From Phytophthora colocasiae (Eukaryota; Oomycota; Peronosporomycetes; Peronosporales; Peronosporaceae), in NCBI GenBank assembly GCA_018806915.1, contig JAGKQI010000064.1:310001-374000 (forward strand): a stretch of 64,000 bases of DNA, given 5' to 3'. The notes beneath the pieces are model-generated. The model saw only the letters and a program-made list of their open reading frames with translations. It made no database searches and had not been told where the DNA came from. The position numbers and the translations under genes were made by a program. How positions within the stretch are numbered: the stretch's first letter is position 1; each line of letters begins with the position of its first letter. Below are positions 43,727-53,631 of the stretch, in pieces.

Positions 43727-45750
43727 CCCTTCTAACCCGAGCCGTTATTCTGTATTCTACAGAATAAGCAATTATCTTGATTAAAGTATGAACGATAACC
43801 TGCGAAAAGTATGCCGTTGGAAGCCCTTTCGTGCTCGGCGAGGCATATTCTGTACATAAAGTGTACATCATCGGCTATAGCATGCACAATGTATCCAACA
43901 TCTGCGAAACTGGCGATCTCCTATTGGATCCCTGGCGGACAAAACATGTTCAAAACCTCTCACTCGGCAACCCCCGTCAAATTTGAAACGACTCCGTACT
44001 GTGCGGCACTCTTGGCGCCAACCAACCATCCGCCAAAAGCGCGCTAAGTGCAAAGCGCGCGAAGAGGAAGAATTTGCCCAGTTCCTAACTAACGGAGTAG
44101 TGAGGAGGAACTGGGCAAATACTTCTCTGCAGGCTCCAGCAAGACCTACTGCAAAGTACGTGGTGCTAACTAGTTGTCCTTCTTATTCCTCGTCTTTACT
44201 TTCTCTTACGTTTGCGGAATCTAATCATCTTTTAGGCTCGGTGGAATGCTCTTCCTGTCACCCGAGGTATCGTGCCATTTCTGATAGCACGTGAGCGTGA
44301 ACGTGGCAGAGCGGTACACGACCGCCTAAACCATTGCTGACAGAAGGTGCTCAAAGGCGGAACGCACCTACACAAGTACTGCCTGCGTTTGTTCTGCTTG
44401 GTGATCCGATGTGTTCACTAACGTGTGCTTCTAGCGTGATATGACAAACACCAGTTCCTCGGCGTTGATATGAGTCTAAAGTTGATTCTGCGCAGCGCCA
44501 GTAGCTGGATGTGTCGAATTATTCTGTAGCATCCCGACATACGGCTGTGGGAAATTCTGTGCGGGCAACATCCAGAATTAGTAAAGCACCACTCGAGTTA
44601 TTCTGTAGCATCCTGACTTACGGCTACGGGAAATTCCGTGTGCACACGCAACATCCAGAACTAGTAAAGCACCACTCGAGTTATTCTGTAGCATCCTGAC
44701 TTACGGCTATGGGAAATTCCAGTGTGCACACGCAACATCCAGAATTAGTAAAGCACCACTTGAGTTATTCTGTAGCATCCCGGCTTACGGCTGTGCTCCT
44801 CATTGTATGTGATCTATCCATACTCTGGGATATCGCAGAGATCACCTGTCAAGTCAAAGTGCTAGTTTCCGGAACGTTGTCATTTATTTCCAGGTCTTCT
44901 ACATCTTCTTCTACACTTTCCTCAAGTGGACCACCTCGTTGTCTGCCATAATGTCTTCTTCGTCGGCGTTGGAATCGGAATCGCTGACATCAGCGGTCTC
45001 CACGAGATTCACGTCATCGATAGCTGTAGAGCCAAACAGTCGCTCCTTTCGGAGCCTCTCCATGAAATTGTCGCTACCAAACACGTCCGAGTCGATGAGG
45101 CCGTCGGCTCCGTTTGGTTCATCGGTCTCGCTCTTTGCTTCTTCATCAGCAGCCATGCACTCACTTGAATCGAATTCTGGATCATCCGGAAAAAAGGCAT
45201 TGGTCGCGCCGTCTTGCTCCGTATCATCCGGTATAGCTGCTGGTAGTTCACCTGTAGCGCCCACCTCCTCTGTGTCGACAACTGTGGTGGCACAAAATAA
45301 GGCCACTAACCTTCAAAGAAGTTTATGCCACGTCTGGCTTCGTCGAGACGGCCCTTCACCCCGGCTTCACGTAGCGTTGATTCTAGGTCATCCCCTGTCG
45401 GCTTACGAGCCTTCCAGCCTTCCTCGCAGATCTCGCGCCATAGTTGCTTGAACGGCTTCTCTGCTGGGCCGTTCATTTTTCGAATGACAATGTGAGGTAG
45501 CTTCTGACACGTGAACCGGGATGGGCTTTCGACAGAATTTTCAAACCTGTTGGGGATTTATATGCGTCTTTCTATCCTCCTTGAATAATACCCGTCTATC
45601 ATCCCATCGCCGATCTGTTAGGAAAGTGGACTGATCCAGACACCATACAATAATCTTCATGCGGAGTTCTGGAGCGCTGATGAGTTTGCTGGATATTAAA
45701 TCCTGTACAATATATTATTCTGTAGGATACAGAATACCGGGTTAGAGGGG
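43727..45750 (-). mobile_element. piggyBac PB4: internally deleted relative of PB1
   Basis: TTAA at 43723-43726 and 45751-45754. The left end CCCTTCTAACCCGAGCCG and the right end (CCCCTCTAACCCGG inward from 45750) match PB1. Length 2,024 bp. It keeps the PB1 3' region (including the 13-bp hairpin), traces of the C-terminal exon (44220-44510), a tandem repeat, the acidic exon remnant (44910-45306, minus) and a broken first exon (45310-45475). The whole DDE core is gone, so it can only move in trans. Confidence 0.88.
44514..44800. repeat. Tandem repeat of ~82 bp derived from a transposase intron
   Basis: Units start at 44514 (79 bp), 44593 (83 bp) and 44676 (84 bp), and a partial one starts at 44760. 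Each begins TCGAGTTATTCTGTAGCATC and ends with CATCCAGAATTAGTAAAGCA plus CCAC. The single-copy source is in PB1 at about 29835-29925, the intron between the acidic exon and the DDE exon, including its splice-acceptor region. Confidence 0.85.
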
Positions 45751-45772
45751 TTAACCCCTCCAACCCGGAGTG

Positions 45773-45817
45773 CTGCATAATGCAGATTAGGCCTTTTTAT
45801 TATGCTGCATTATGCAG
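45773..45817. repeat. PB3 left subterminal palindromes
   Basis: CTGCATAATGCAG at 45773-45785 and CTGCATTATGCAG at 45805-45817, 13-bp palindromes 19 bp apart. The matching right-end copies are at 49799-49811 (perfect) and in partial form at 49344-49355, 49368-49379 and 49649-49662; one more lies in the last intron at about 48087-48102. Their placement at both ends suggests transposase binding sites. Confidence 0.8.
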
Positions 45818-46085
45818 CGTAACGTTGAATTTATCTTGATGTTTGTATGTGGAAAAAAATCACATGAATCTACGCATACTGAAATCAAGATGCAAAAATG
45901 ATGGGCAAATATCTTGCACCGAATACACTTCACGATTTGCCAGACATAAACGTTGTCTTTCATTTTTTCAGAAATATGATATTCAGCAGGATAGATATGC
46001 TCATGAGCAGGTAAATGTCGCAACAGTGGCGCCCGCCAACCATCCATTTCATTTCAGAACTCGCCGGCTCCCGCACAAACCACCC

Positions 46086-49000
46086 ATGCCAGTCACACGC
46101 GGGAAAAACCTTCTCCGCGCTCGTGAGCTTTCTTTCAAGTCTGTTTGGCGCGAGCTTCGGGCACAAGGATGGACCTCAAGGAAGGCACCAGCGCGCAGTC
46201 TCGACGATCGCTACCGGTATGTGAGACCAGGTGGCGACCCCAAGGGCGAAGAAGGCGTTGACTTCTTTATCGGCGCGGAGGCTGTGCTCGAGTACTACGT
46301 GAACTGTACGTATACGATGTTTACTTCGTTTATATTGTAGACTGAATGCAATTTGGGCTCGTTATGTATAAAGGTTTGCCTCCTGTATCGATTACAGGTC
46401 CAGCTCCCGGACCAGCGCCAGCTTCAGTGCCCGCGCCAGCTTTAGCGGCCACGCCAGTTCTAGAGGACGCGCCAGCTCCAGCGGTCACAGGATCTCCAAT
46501 GGCCACGCCGGCTGCCGTATCGACGACGCCTCCACCAGTCATGCCCAGTCCCCACTCGCCTCAACCTTCGGTTGATAACCCAGCTGCGTTCACAACACCA
46601 GTGCGCGGCAAGGGCAAGCAAAGGCTTCGCTCTAATGGCCCAGCGAGAGGACGGCTTATCCCCACCTCTCCGCACGAAGTGATTGACCTCGAAGCCGTCT
46701 CCGAGGAGGATGACGATGAAGTAGACGACGACGACGGTGACGAGGACTTCGTGGACGACGACATTGTTGGGAGTGTCAGTGATGCGGGAACTATTGAGTC
46801 TGTCGACGAGAGCTTCCAACCTGAGCTATGTAAGTGTCTGTACATGCGTTCTGTCGTGATGGTGTATGCTGACTCGTATGCTGTCTCTTATGTCAACTCT
46901 AATGCTGTCCCTTTGCCGACCCTTATGCTAACCCTTATGCCGACTGTTACCTTGACTCGTATGCTGAATATTTAGCAACCCGTGACGTGATGTCGGATCG
47001 AGTTGATGATCTCAACCTGACCGCACCAGACGAAGACACGAAGGACTTTGAGGTTATGGAGTCAGGTGACGAGGCAGCCAAGGACGACATGTTTGTTGAT
47101 GACGATAATGCTGACATTTTCCCGGGTGATGTCCACGAAATTGGTGAGTTGGTCGATGATGATGATGCAGAAGCTGATGTGGAGCACGAATTCCTGTTTG
47201 CCGAGCGGTTTTTGGATGACATTGGTGGGGTTCAAGAGATTCTCGCTGGCAACCTGAAGAAGGAAGTGTTGAAGGACATGGCAAATACTGGCTGGGAGGA
47301 CGTCGTGCAACCGGATACGCACGAGTACATGCAAACGCCATACGAGCCTGTTATAAACACGAGTAGCTATCCCGGCCTTCGGCAAGGATACTCAGGAGCA
47401 AGATCCGATGCATTGAGGCGTGGCGAATCACCCCTGGCATTATTTTTTTACTTCATGCCGGTTCCTTTGTGGCAGCACATTGCAATGTGCACCAACGAGT
47501 ATCGCAAGGAGATGATACCTCAACGCGTGGATGAAGCACTACGAAGATACAAGAAAAGGCGCCGAGCTCACGCTTCTCTACCAAAGAAAACCCGACGAGA
47601 CATTCTTCATGACTTGCAAAACGAGAAGACTATTCTGCCACACGAGATCTGTCGGTTCTTTGGATTACTCATTGCACGCGCGATTATGACAAATCGCGAG
47701 AAGCTCGCGAACCACTGGAAAACCACGGATGAAGGTGGCATTCCTCGCGGCACCTTTGGAGCCTTCCTTAGTCGAGATCGGTTTCAGCAGATATCCCGTA
47801 ACCTGCACTTCAACCCCAACAATCACGAGCAAGCGAAGCGAGACAGGGCTTGGAAGATCCGAAAACTGGTGGACGTGCTACAGACCACGTTTGAACGCGG
47901 GTATGTCGCCCCTGCGAATCTCGCTTTTGATGAAGCTATTTTGCCCAGTCGCAGCTCGTTCAACAAGATGCGCGTGTATCTAAAGGACAAGCCACACAAG
48001 TGGGGCACAAAGCTCTTCATGCTATGCAGTGCGGTGACGGCGTACTGCATACGGTGAGTTTTTTTTTTTGGACCCAAAGTGTTGCTATGCAGCATTATGC
48101 AGTTTAAAACTGACGTTTTTTCAATTCTTACGCTGCATCTATTCAGCTTCGAAGTGTACTGTGGCAAGAAACAACACGCTAGTGACGCCCATAACCCCGA
48201 CATGAAGTCCGGACCTGCAGCAGTAGTGCGTAATTTGTTGGCAGTGTTTGGTCCAGGATCCAACCAGCGTGGCATGCGTTTGGTGGTCGTGGATAGATTT
48301 TATACATCGGTCGCGTTGGCGATACAGCTCCTGCTGATGGGATTCTATTGCGTGGGCACGATCATGACAAACAGAGTTGGCTACTGCAACGAGGTCATTG
48401 AAAAAAAAGAAGAGTCGACCAAAAGAAATTGATCGGGGGTCCTACAAAATAGCAAAGTCCAAGCTCGTTCCCGGTATGACCGCGATATCCTGGTGGGATT
48501 CAAGGCCTGTACACTTCCTAGGTACTGGTGGGAGTCTGGGGCTAAATCGAGTGGCTCGACGGGATTCGTCTGGCAAGCAGCATGAAGTTCCCTGCCCCCG
48601 CGTGATCAAAGACTACCATGCTTACATGGGGGGCGTGGACGTTCATGATCAGCTCCGCCTACAGCGCTACTCGCTGCAGCGTGCAGTTCGTTTCCAAAAG
48701 TACTACAAGTCGCTTGCCCTTGGGCTAATCGATATGGCGATTGTAAATGGTACATTATTCACAAGCAGTTCTACAAGGACAAGGAAGGAAAACCTTTGTC
48801 GCACGTCGCCTACATGAAGACATTGCATTTGCAGTTGTGCCAGCTTCAAGCGTCTGACATGTACGAGGGCAACGAGTTTGGCGTACAGCCAATAGCTACA
48901 GCAGAACAACCCCAGCCGCTGCGAAAAAGCAATGGTGAGAGTGAGCACACCGTCCGGCAGCTGCAGCGTTTTCGAAACCAAACGACCCAGAATAAGCGAT

Positions 49001-49320
49001 ATCGTTATGCGTGCAAGGTGTGTGCTTCATTGAAGGAAGGGAAGGAGCGCGCCAAGACTTCTACGTTTTACTGCTCGCAGTGCAACAAGGAGGGCCCCAT
49101 CTTTCTGTGCCTACGCGCGCACCGCAAGATTCGCGGAGTTGCCGTAACATGCCGGGATATTTGGCACCGTAACTGGAAAAACGGCCGTTTGATTCCGCCG
49201 GAGAGAGCAGGTCGGTTTCGTATGCGCGTGCGAGGGCCTCAAATGCCCCAAGACTCGTCTGCCGGTGAGCAAACGCCTACACCAAGAAAAAAGCGGAGGA
49301 CACATACAGCTTCTGAGTAG
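46086..49320 (+). pseudogene. PB3 transposase (piggyBac), two 1-nt frameshifts
   Basis: Exons: 46086-46305 (MPVTRGKNLLRARELSFKSV), 46398-46829 (Pro/Ala-rich then acidic), 46976-48053 (core) and 48147-49320, with GT-AG borders and fitting phases. Asp 1 is in NLAFDEAILPSRSSF, Asp 2 in LVVVDRFYTSVAL and Asp 3 in MGGVDVHDQLRLQRY, all present. A Cys-rich C-terminal domain follows (CKVCASLKEGKERAK...FYCSQCNKEGP). The frame is broken at an A8 run (about 48402-48409), where one extra base turns EVIEKK... out of frame, and near 48750, where one base is missing before HKQFYKDKEGK. Otherwise intact; the two lesions could also be sequencing errors. Confidence 0.85.
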
Positions 49321-50067
49321 CTTACCTAGCTAGTCACTTTATGCTGCATTATGCAACGGACTTATGCTGCATAATGCATTGCCTGTATGGTGCATGTGGA
49401 CCATCAGCAGAAGAAAGCGCCCGACTCCTTGATCAGATGTTTCTCAACATAAACGCTGTAAAATTGTATATAGGACTTTGTATGAGCAGATTTCCACCTG
49501 TTTGCGGTAATCATCTGATTGCGAAACCGGTTTACTTGCTTTTCGTATGCCTTCTCTTTTTCTAAAAAATCGAGTTTGGTTTCTCGATATTCGACTGGTC
49601 TCTGGCCAATTGCACATGGTCTCTGTGCAACACTGCACGGTCCTTCTGCAGCATTATGCAGCTTTGCATGGGGCATCTGGATACAATTTGTTCTGCAACA
49701 TGCAGGTTAACCGGGCAGTGTCCTGTCCATCGCCGAGCGTGTGCACACTCCCCAAGCCCTTTTAGCAACGTTCTATACAAATTCCTAGTATAACTGTGCT
49801 GCATAATGCAGCGTAAGAAGGTCAAAATCAGCCGGGCTGGAGGGGTTAATACATGACTTTCATGATTTTACCATGATTGAACAGGATTAATCATGTGCCC
49901 GTCACCGCCGCACAAAAATATCTTCGTCGTCCTCGATGAATCTTCTCAAATCTTCCCCATGTGTTCTCATATCTTCCCCATACTGTATGATCATCTTAGT
50001 AAATACGACAGGATTAATCATGGACAAAATCATGTAAGATTACGTGACTATATTCCTGGCCTCCAAC

Positions 50068-50305
50068 AGCCGCCTTTAACCCTTTGACAACCAGACCAAT
50101 GGTATGCGCAATATTTTGTCAATATGTCCAGCCAGTAGAATGACCGTATTTCCTATTTATAGCCAATAAAATTTGACCGCAAGTAGGTCCGTCCAGAGGG
50201 TAAATCGACGCTTTGCTCATTAAAACGCAACACAATTCTTAGTGTCATAGCCAGGGCTGGCCCAGAAGGACATAATAGTCAGACCAAAATAACAAAGCCT
50301 CCGCC
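50068..50305. other. Short gap right of the MULE
   Basis: About 240 bp of AT-rich sequence between the putative MULE end and the next small ORF. It contains TTAACCCTTTGACAACC at 50077-50093, which resembles a piggyBac end next to TTAA, but no partner end was found. Confidence 0.3.
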
Positions 50306-50545
50306 ATGGAACAGCAGTACTGCCCCCATTGTCGATCCTGCCCCTGCGACTGGAGAACGCACGGCAGGAGTCTTGTTGATAGCCGGCGTCGTCTACTACA
50401 GGTATACAAGATCCCTCGTCCTGGGAACGTCTACAAGCCTTTGTACCAGATTTACTACTACCTCAAGCACGGTAGGCTTGACCAGCAACCAAACTACCAG
50501 CTACCAACGTGCGTTGCTCGCGGGCTTGAAAGAGGTAGTCACTAG
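50306..50545 (+). CDS. Small putative zinc-binding protein, unknown
   Basis: A 79-codon ORF starting MEQQYCPHCRSCPCDWRTHG. Cysteines at CPHCRSCPC could bind zinc. The middle is Tyr/Lys/Arg-rich (KIPRPGNVYKPLYQIYYYLK). The start has a reasonable context (gccATGg). No family recognised; it could be an exon of a larger gene or part of a mobile element. Support comes from composition and from the clean start only. Confidence 0.4.
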   Translation: MEQQYCPHCRSCPCDWRTHGRSLVDSRRRLLQVYKIPRPGNVYKPLYQIYYYLKHGRLDQQPNYQLPTCVARGLERGSH

Positions 50546-50688
50546 ATATGTGTGCTCAATGAACTTCTTATGTGTACTGATATTGTAGTGCTCGTACAGC
50601 AGAAGGCGATACACAAGCGCTGCAATGCTAGATGATAGTGTAGTATTCTAAATCTAAATGTTGTAGTGGCATGGTTTTCTTCTAAGAA

Positions 50689-51264
50689 CTACGTGGCGGT
50701 GCTGTGGTGCTGTTCATTCCGGAGTTCTGTCAAACGTGATTGCTTACAGGACTGCAGTGCTTGAATCTTTCTAGCCAATACATCTTTATCCACAAAAGGA
50801 GCAAGTGGCGATGGTTCAAACTGTTGTCGACGAGTTTTATACTCTGATTTCTTGGGTGGAGAAGGCGGTGGAGTCCTCAGTCGCAATTCGTTTTGTTTGT
50901 GATACCATTCTCGTAGTTTTGTCAGAGAATGAATTGGAGATGGAGGAAGTGAATGACTACCGGAAGAGTACACAGGCACAGCTTCGATACTGAATTTTCT
51001 TCCCGAGTTGTTGAGAGCACTGGCAGATGATGACCGCTTGTGTAAAGCTGGAGAGATTGTATCTTCATAAGCTGGACGCGCCGAGTCGTCTTCGAAAGTA
51101 GGGGAAAATTTTGTTCTAACGTTGAGATCATGCATTCCCAATGGATCATTATCTTCCAGGTCAAAAGTCAAGGATGTTGGTAGCGCCTCGAGTTTTTGAG
51201 GCAACAGGGCTATTTGTTCCTGAGGAACAGTTTGCTGCTGTCTAGACTCGCGATAGAGCAGCAC
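50689..51264 (-). CDS. Unknown Ser/Pro-rich protein, 5' end not resolved
   Basis: Open for 191 codons without an ATG near its beginning, so this is probably the last exon of a spliced gene (an acceptor-like ...CACAG lies near 51274). It is rich in Ser and Pro, with likely phosphorylation-type stretches (HKRSSSASALNNSGRKFS, LRTPPPSPPKKSEYKTRR) and a helix at the end (KDVLARKIQALQSCKQSRLT). It could be the 3' exon of the LRR gene whose tail is at 51951-52250 on the same strand; that link is inference. Confidence 0.5.
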   Translation of the reverse strand: MLLYRESRQQQTVPQEQIALLPQKLEALPTSLTFDLEDNDPLGMHDLNVRTKFSPTFEDDSARPAYEDTISPALHKRSSSASALNNSGRKFSIEAVPVYSSGSHSLPPSPIHSLTKLREWYHKQNELRLRTPPPSPPKKSEYKTRRQQFEPSPLAPFVDKDVLARKIQALQSCKQSRLTELRNEQHHSTAT

Positions 51265-51989
51265 AAGGCTGTGTTTTCTCAGAATGAGCGTTTACGGGAG
51301 CCGATCGAGCGCATGAAAGTGAGCAGAATCGTTTATTGGAGGCTCAAAGTGCTTTGGAAGCTGAAAATCTTCGGTTGATAGGGGAATTGCAAGTCAAGTC
51401 GAAGCTACTGCAGAACAAGTCACGAGCTTGGTCAAGTGCTACTGAACAATTATTGCAGCTGCAGCAAGAGGTGGCTATGATAAATCTTGACCGTAGATGA
51501 TCAGTATCTACGCCTAGTGGTGAACTTAGTGAGCCTGAACAAGTTGCAATGGCGATATCAGCACGACAAAAGACCAGCAGTTCAAGTCAATAGCGACCAC
51601 AGTCTGCTTCACGGTTCCCGTCACCCGAACGCAGCGTTGAGAAGCGACGTGGCTCCTTCTCCGATAAACAACTGAGTCATAGTCAAGAGAGTGATGGATA
51701 TGAAGAGTTTATTGGAGTACGAGATACAATGCCCACTGAAGTACTGAAGCGCAGCTCAAGTAAAAGACTGGTGGATGCTTCTTGCTCTCCACTTCGTGTG
51801 ATCATCCTTCCTGTAGTTATCGCTAATGTGTTGCCCAAGCACGAGAAAAAAATTGAGGAAGATGAGGAAGAACATGAAGAAGACCCGGAAAATGTGTCGC
51901 CACCTCCGACTTGCAAACGGGAAGATAGGGCTCCACTATCTCGAACGGCTTCACCAGTTGCCCACCTGCGAGATGTCGACTTCATCTAA
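51170..51989 (+). pseudogene. Decayed coiled-coil protein gene
   Basis: Plus-strand segments with clear coiled-coil heptads: AIEQHKAVFSQNERLREPIE, then after a frame break near 51319 EQNRLLEAQSALEAENLRLI and VKSKLLQNKSRAW. TGA near 51499 and TAG near 51595 interrupt the same frame, after which it continues (SASRFPSPERSVEKRRGSF, SHSQESDGYEEFIGVRDTMP) to an acidic end and a stop at 51987-51989. Three lesions in 800 bp point to a pseudogene. It overlaps the ORFs on the opposite strand at both ends. Confidence 0.5.
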
Positions 51990-53069
51990 ACGCTCCAACG
52001 AGTGGATCTTACAGACCACGTAGTCTTTGTACGTTGGTAAACGGCAGAATGGGTTGGCTGCAAGGTTACACGAAATCAAGTTTGAAAGTGGGGCCAAGAC
52101 AGCCACTTCACGCAGAGTTCTCAGGCTGTTCCCTGCGAGGTTGAGAACTTCCAGTATCGTCAATCCCGAAAAAGCCCGAGGCAAATGAGCGATGAAATTC
52201 CCTGGAAGGTCAAGGTGAGTGAGGACTTCCAATTGGAACTTGGATGCCAGGAAGGCGGAGTGTGTTGTGCAACGGAGTTCGTAGAGCTGGAAACATCGCA
52301 GTGTAGCGCCCTGGTGGTGTTGTCGCGGAAGTATTTCCTGAGCCGTTGTCCCAGACACTAGTGACTTCCACCCGACTATTGTGTAGAAGCGTATAGCGTA
52401 CTTGTCTGGCTTGGATGGAAGGTAGGACTTGGCCTTGGTCTTCGCTTTTGTTCTAAGACTGTTCTCATCCAGAGAACTAGCTCCGTAAGGGACTGCAATC
52501 GTGGCGAACTTCGTCTGGATATGTTTGAGTAGCGTACGACTGTGCCACAGAGGGTCATTCTCCTTTTCCGTCTCGGTAGCTACCTCATCTGGGTGGATTT
52601 TGAGGTGGCTTCTTAGCTGCTGAAAACGATTCCTGGCCATAGTGTCCGTGAAATCACTGCTACCAAGAAACCGCTTCGAACTCCAGAAATCTGACATTTC
52701 GTTGATTGAGGTGATACTCATGGCAAGTTCGAGTCCAATGTAGGCGTCCAGCTTGCTATCGGATATGTCACTTATTCCATCAGTCCTCAATGCACCATTT
52801 GTCCACTCACGAAGGGAATTCTTGAAATTCCCAGTGAGAAATAGAGCAAACAGACCCGCCTCACCACTGCGTGCATACGCTTCTCGAATTCGACCTTCTT
52901 GTAGAAGTATCAGGCCACTATCTCGCTTCAAGCGGCTAATATAGTCGTTCTCTACCCCGATGACACCAGTACCCTGCTCCATCTCGTCGTCGTTGTCTTC
53001 AAGGTCAGCGTCACCGGATTCCAGCACAATTGGTTCAGCAGGATCTCCGTGGTCTTCGTCTTCACTCAT
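51951..53069 (-). CDS. Chimeric ORF: piggyBac transposase N-half joined to LRR tail
   Basis: Start MSEDEDHGDPAEPIVLESGD at 53069 (a further ATG 17 codons upstream); about 372 residues without a stop. Residues ~60-265 are piggyBac-like: LDAYIGLELAMSITSINEMS, MARNRFQQLRSHLKIHPDEV, the Asp 1 region SSLDENSLRTKAKTKAKSY and LPSKPDKYAIRFYTIVGW. After GWK, about 30 residues are out of the transposase frame; the piggyBac hallmark WDNGSGNTSATTPPGRYTAM is readable in another frame at 52353-52295. From ~285 an LRR region follows with an LRRcap-like end (LEVLTHLDLPGNFIAHLP, LEVLNLAGNSLRTLR, NPFCRLPTYKDYVVCKIHSL). No PB terminal repeat or TTAA lies at the joint. Confidence 0.65.
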   Translation of the reverse strand: MSEDEDHGDPAEPIVLESGDADLEDNDDEMEQGTGVIGVENDYISRLKRDSGLILLQEGRIREAYARSGEAGLFALFLTGNFKNSLREWTNGALRTDGISDISDSKLDAYIGLELAMSITSINEMSDFWSSKRFLGSSDFTDTMARNRFQQLRSHLKIHPDEVATETEKENDPLWHSRTLLKHIQTKFATIAVPYGASSLDENSLRTKAKTKAKSYLPSKPDKYAIRFYTIVGWKSLVSGTTAQEILPRQHHQGATLRCFQLYELRCTTHSAFLASKFQLEVLTHLDLPGNFIAHLPRAFSGLTILEVLNLAGNSLRTLREVAVLAPLSNLISCNLAANPFCRLPTYKDYVVCKIHSLERLDEVDISQVGNW

Positions 53070-53414
53070 GGTGTTCGCTCCAAAACACAAATGAGTAAGA
53101 TTGAAGAATGAATACTTCAAGTACCGCGTGTATCCAGTGGCGTGAATACACTGCTTCTACGGCTACTGCATCCACCGAGTTGGACAACCATCCCAGGCAA
53201 GGATTATCTGCCAAACGACAAAAGTTCTAATGCACCAAGACAGTAAACTTGTTGCATTTATTTACATTGCTATCAACAACTACTACTATAGTACTACATG
53301 TACATGTAACAAAGCTCTAGATAGGGCACACACATCGTGGCATCAAGGATAGAAGCGAACTGCGATGCTCTTAGCCAGCCATATTCAGCGATGTGGTTAT
53401 CCGATCCTCGAGGC

Positions 53415-53612
53415 TTATCGGTCGCCTTCGTTGCAGCCAACGTCGAGGACAGTGGACGCCTCTTCGTTCTTGTCGGATTTCTTGACGAGCAACGCACGTC
53501 TCAAGGCATTGGCTGTCTGCACGTCCATAAACCGTAAACGCTCGAGCACAGGGTTGAAGCTGTAGTACGCATTGAAGTTGCCCAGCACGTGTCCTTCAGC
53601 GTCCGAAGCCAT
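53415..53612 (-). pseudogene. N-terminal fragment of Bin3/BCDIN3D-type RNA methyltransferase
   Basis: From MASDAEGHVLGNFNAYYSFN (53612) to a TAA at 53415. The segment GNFNAYYSFNPVLERLRFMD followed by STVLDVGCNEGD matches the start and SAM motif I of Bin3-family capping methyltransferases, which methylate 5' phosphates of small RNAs. Directly after motif I the frame closes and no further motif is found downstream on this strand, so only about 65 of the usual 250-300 residues remain. Considered a truncated gene. Confidence 0.55.
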
Positions 53613-53631
53613 GTTGCAGAGTCCCGTTATT

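Larger units (their letters stand above)
45755..49845 (+). mobile_element. piggyBac element PB3, nearly complete
   Basis: TTAA at 45751-45754 (shared with PB4) and 49846-49849. Inverted ends are CCCCTCCAACCCGG (left) and CCCCTCCAGCCCGG (right, reverse complement). Length 4,091 bp. It carries a plus-strand transposase gene of four exons with the complete catalytic triad. The palindrome CTGCATAATGCAG/CTGCATTATGCAG recurs near both ends. It lies within the MULE 3' region; removing PB4 and PB3 leaves a single TTAA in the sequence GCATTATTAATACATGAC. Confidence 0.92.
39582..50067 (+). mobile_element. MULE (Mutator-like) element, interrupted by PB4 and PB3
   Basis: Degenerate inverted ends: left GTTGGAGGCCATGATTATA from 39582, right (reverse complement) GTTGGAGGCCAGGAATATA ending at 50067. 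Both ends and both introns are rich in CATGATT/AATCATG motifs. Without the piggyBac insertions the element would be about 4.4 kb. The gene inside encodes a Mutator-type transposase fused to a Ulp1-like protease. No matching 9-bp target duplication was found next to these ends, so the exact borders are uncertain. Confidence 0.75.

Noticed and set aside
44514..44800. CRISPR-like array
   Set aside because: The repeat is one continuous ~82-bp tandem unit without unique spacers and derives from a transposase intron; the genome is eukaryotic.
39573..50076. 9-bp target duplication for the MULE
   Set aside because: The nine bases outside the proposed ends (aacgaaacc and agccgcctt) do not match; the borders may be off or the duplication has decayed.
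50077..50093. Fifth piggyBac end (TTAACCCTTTGACAACC)
   Set aside because: No matching inverted partner end or transposase remnant nearby.
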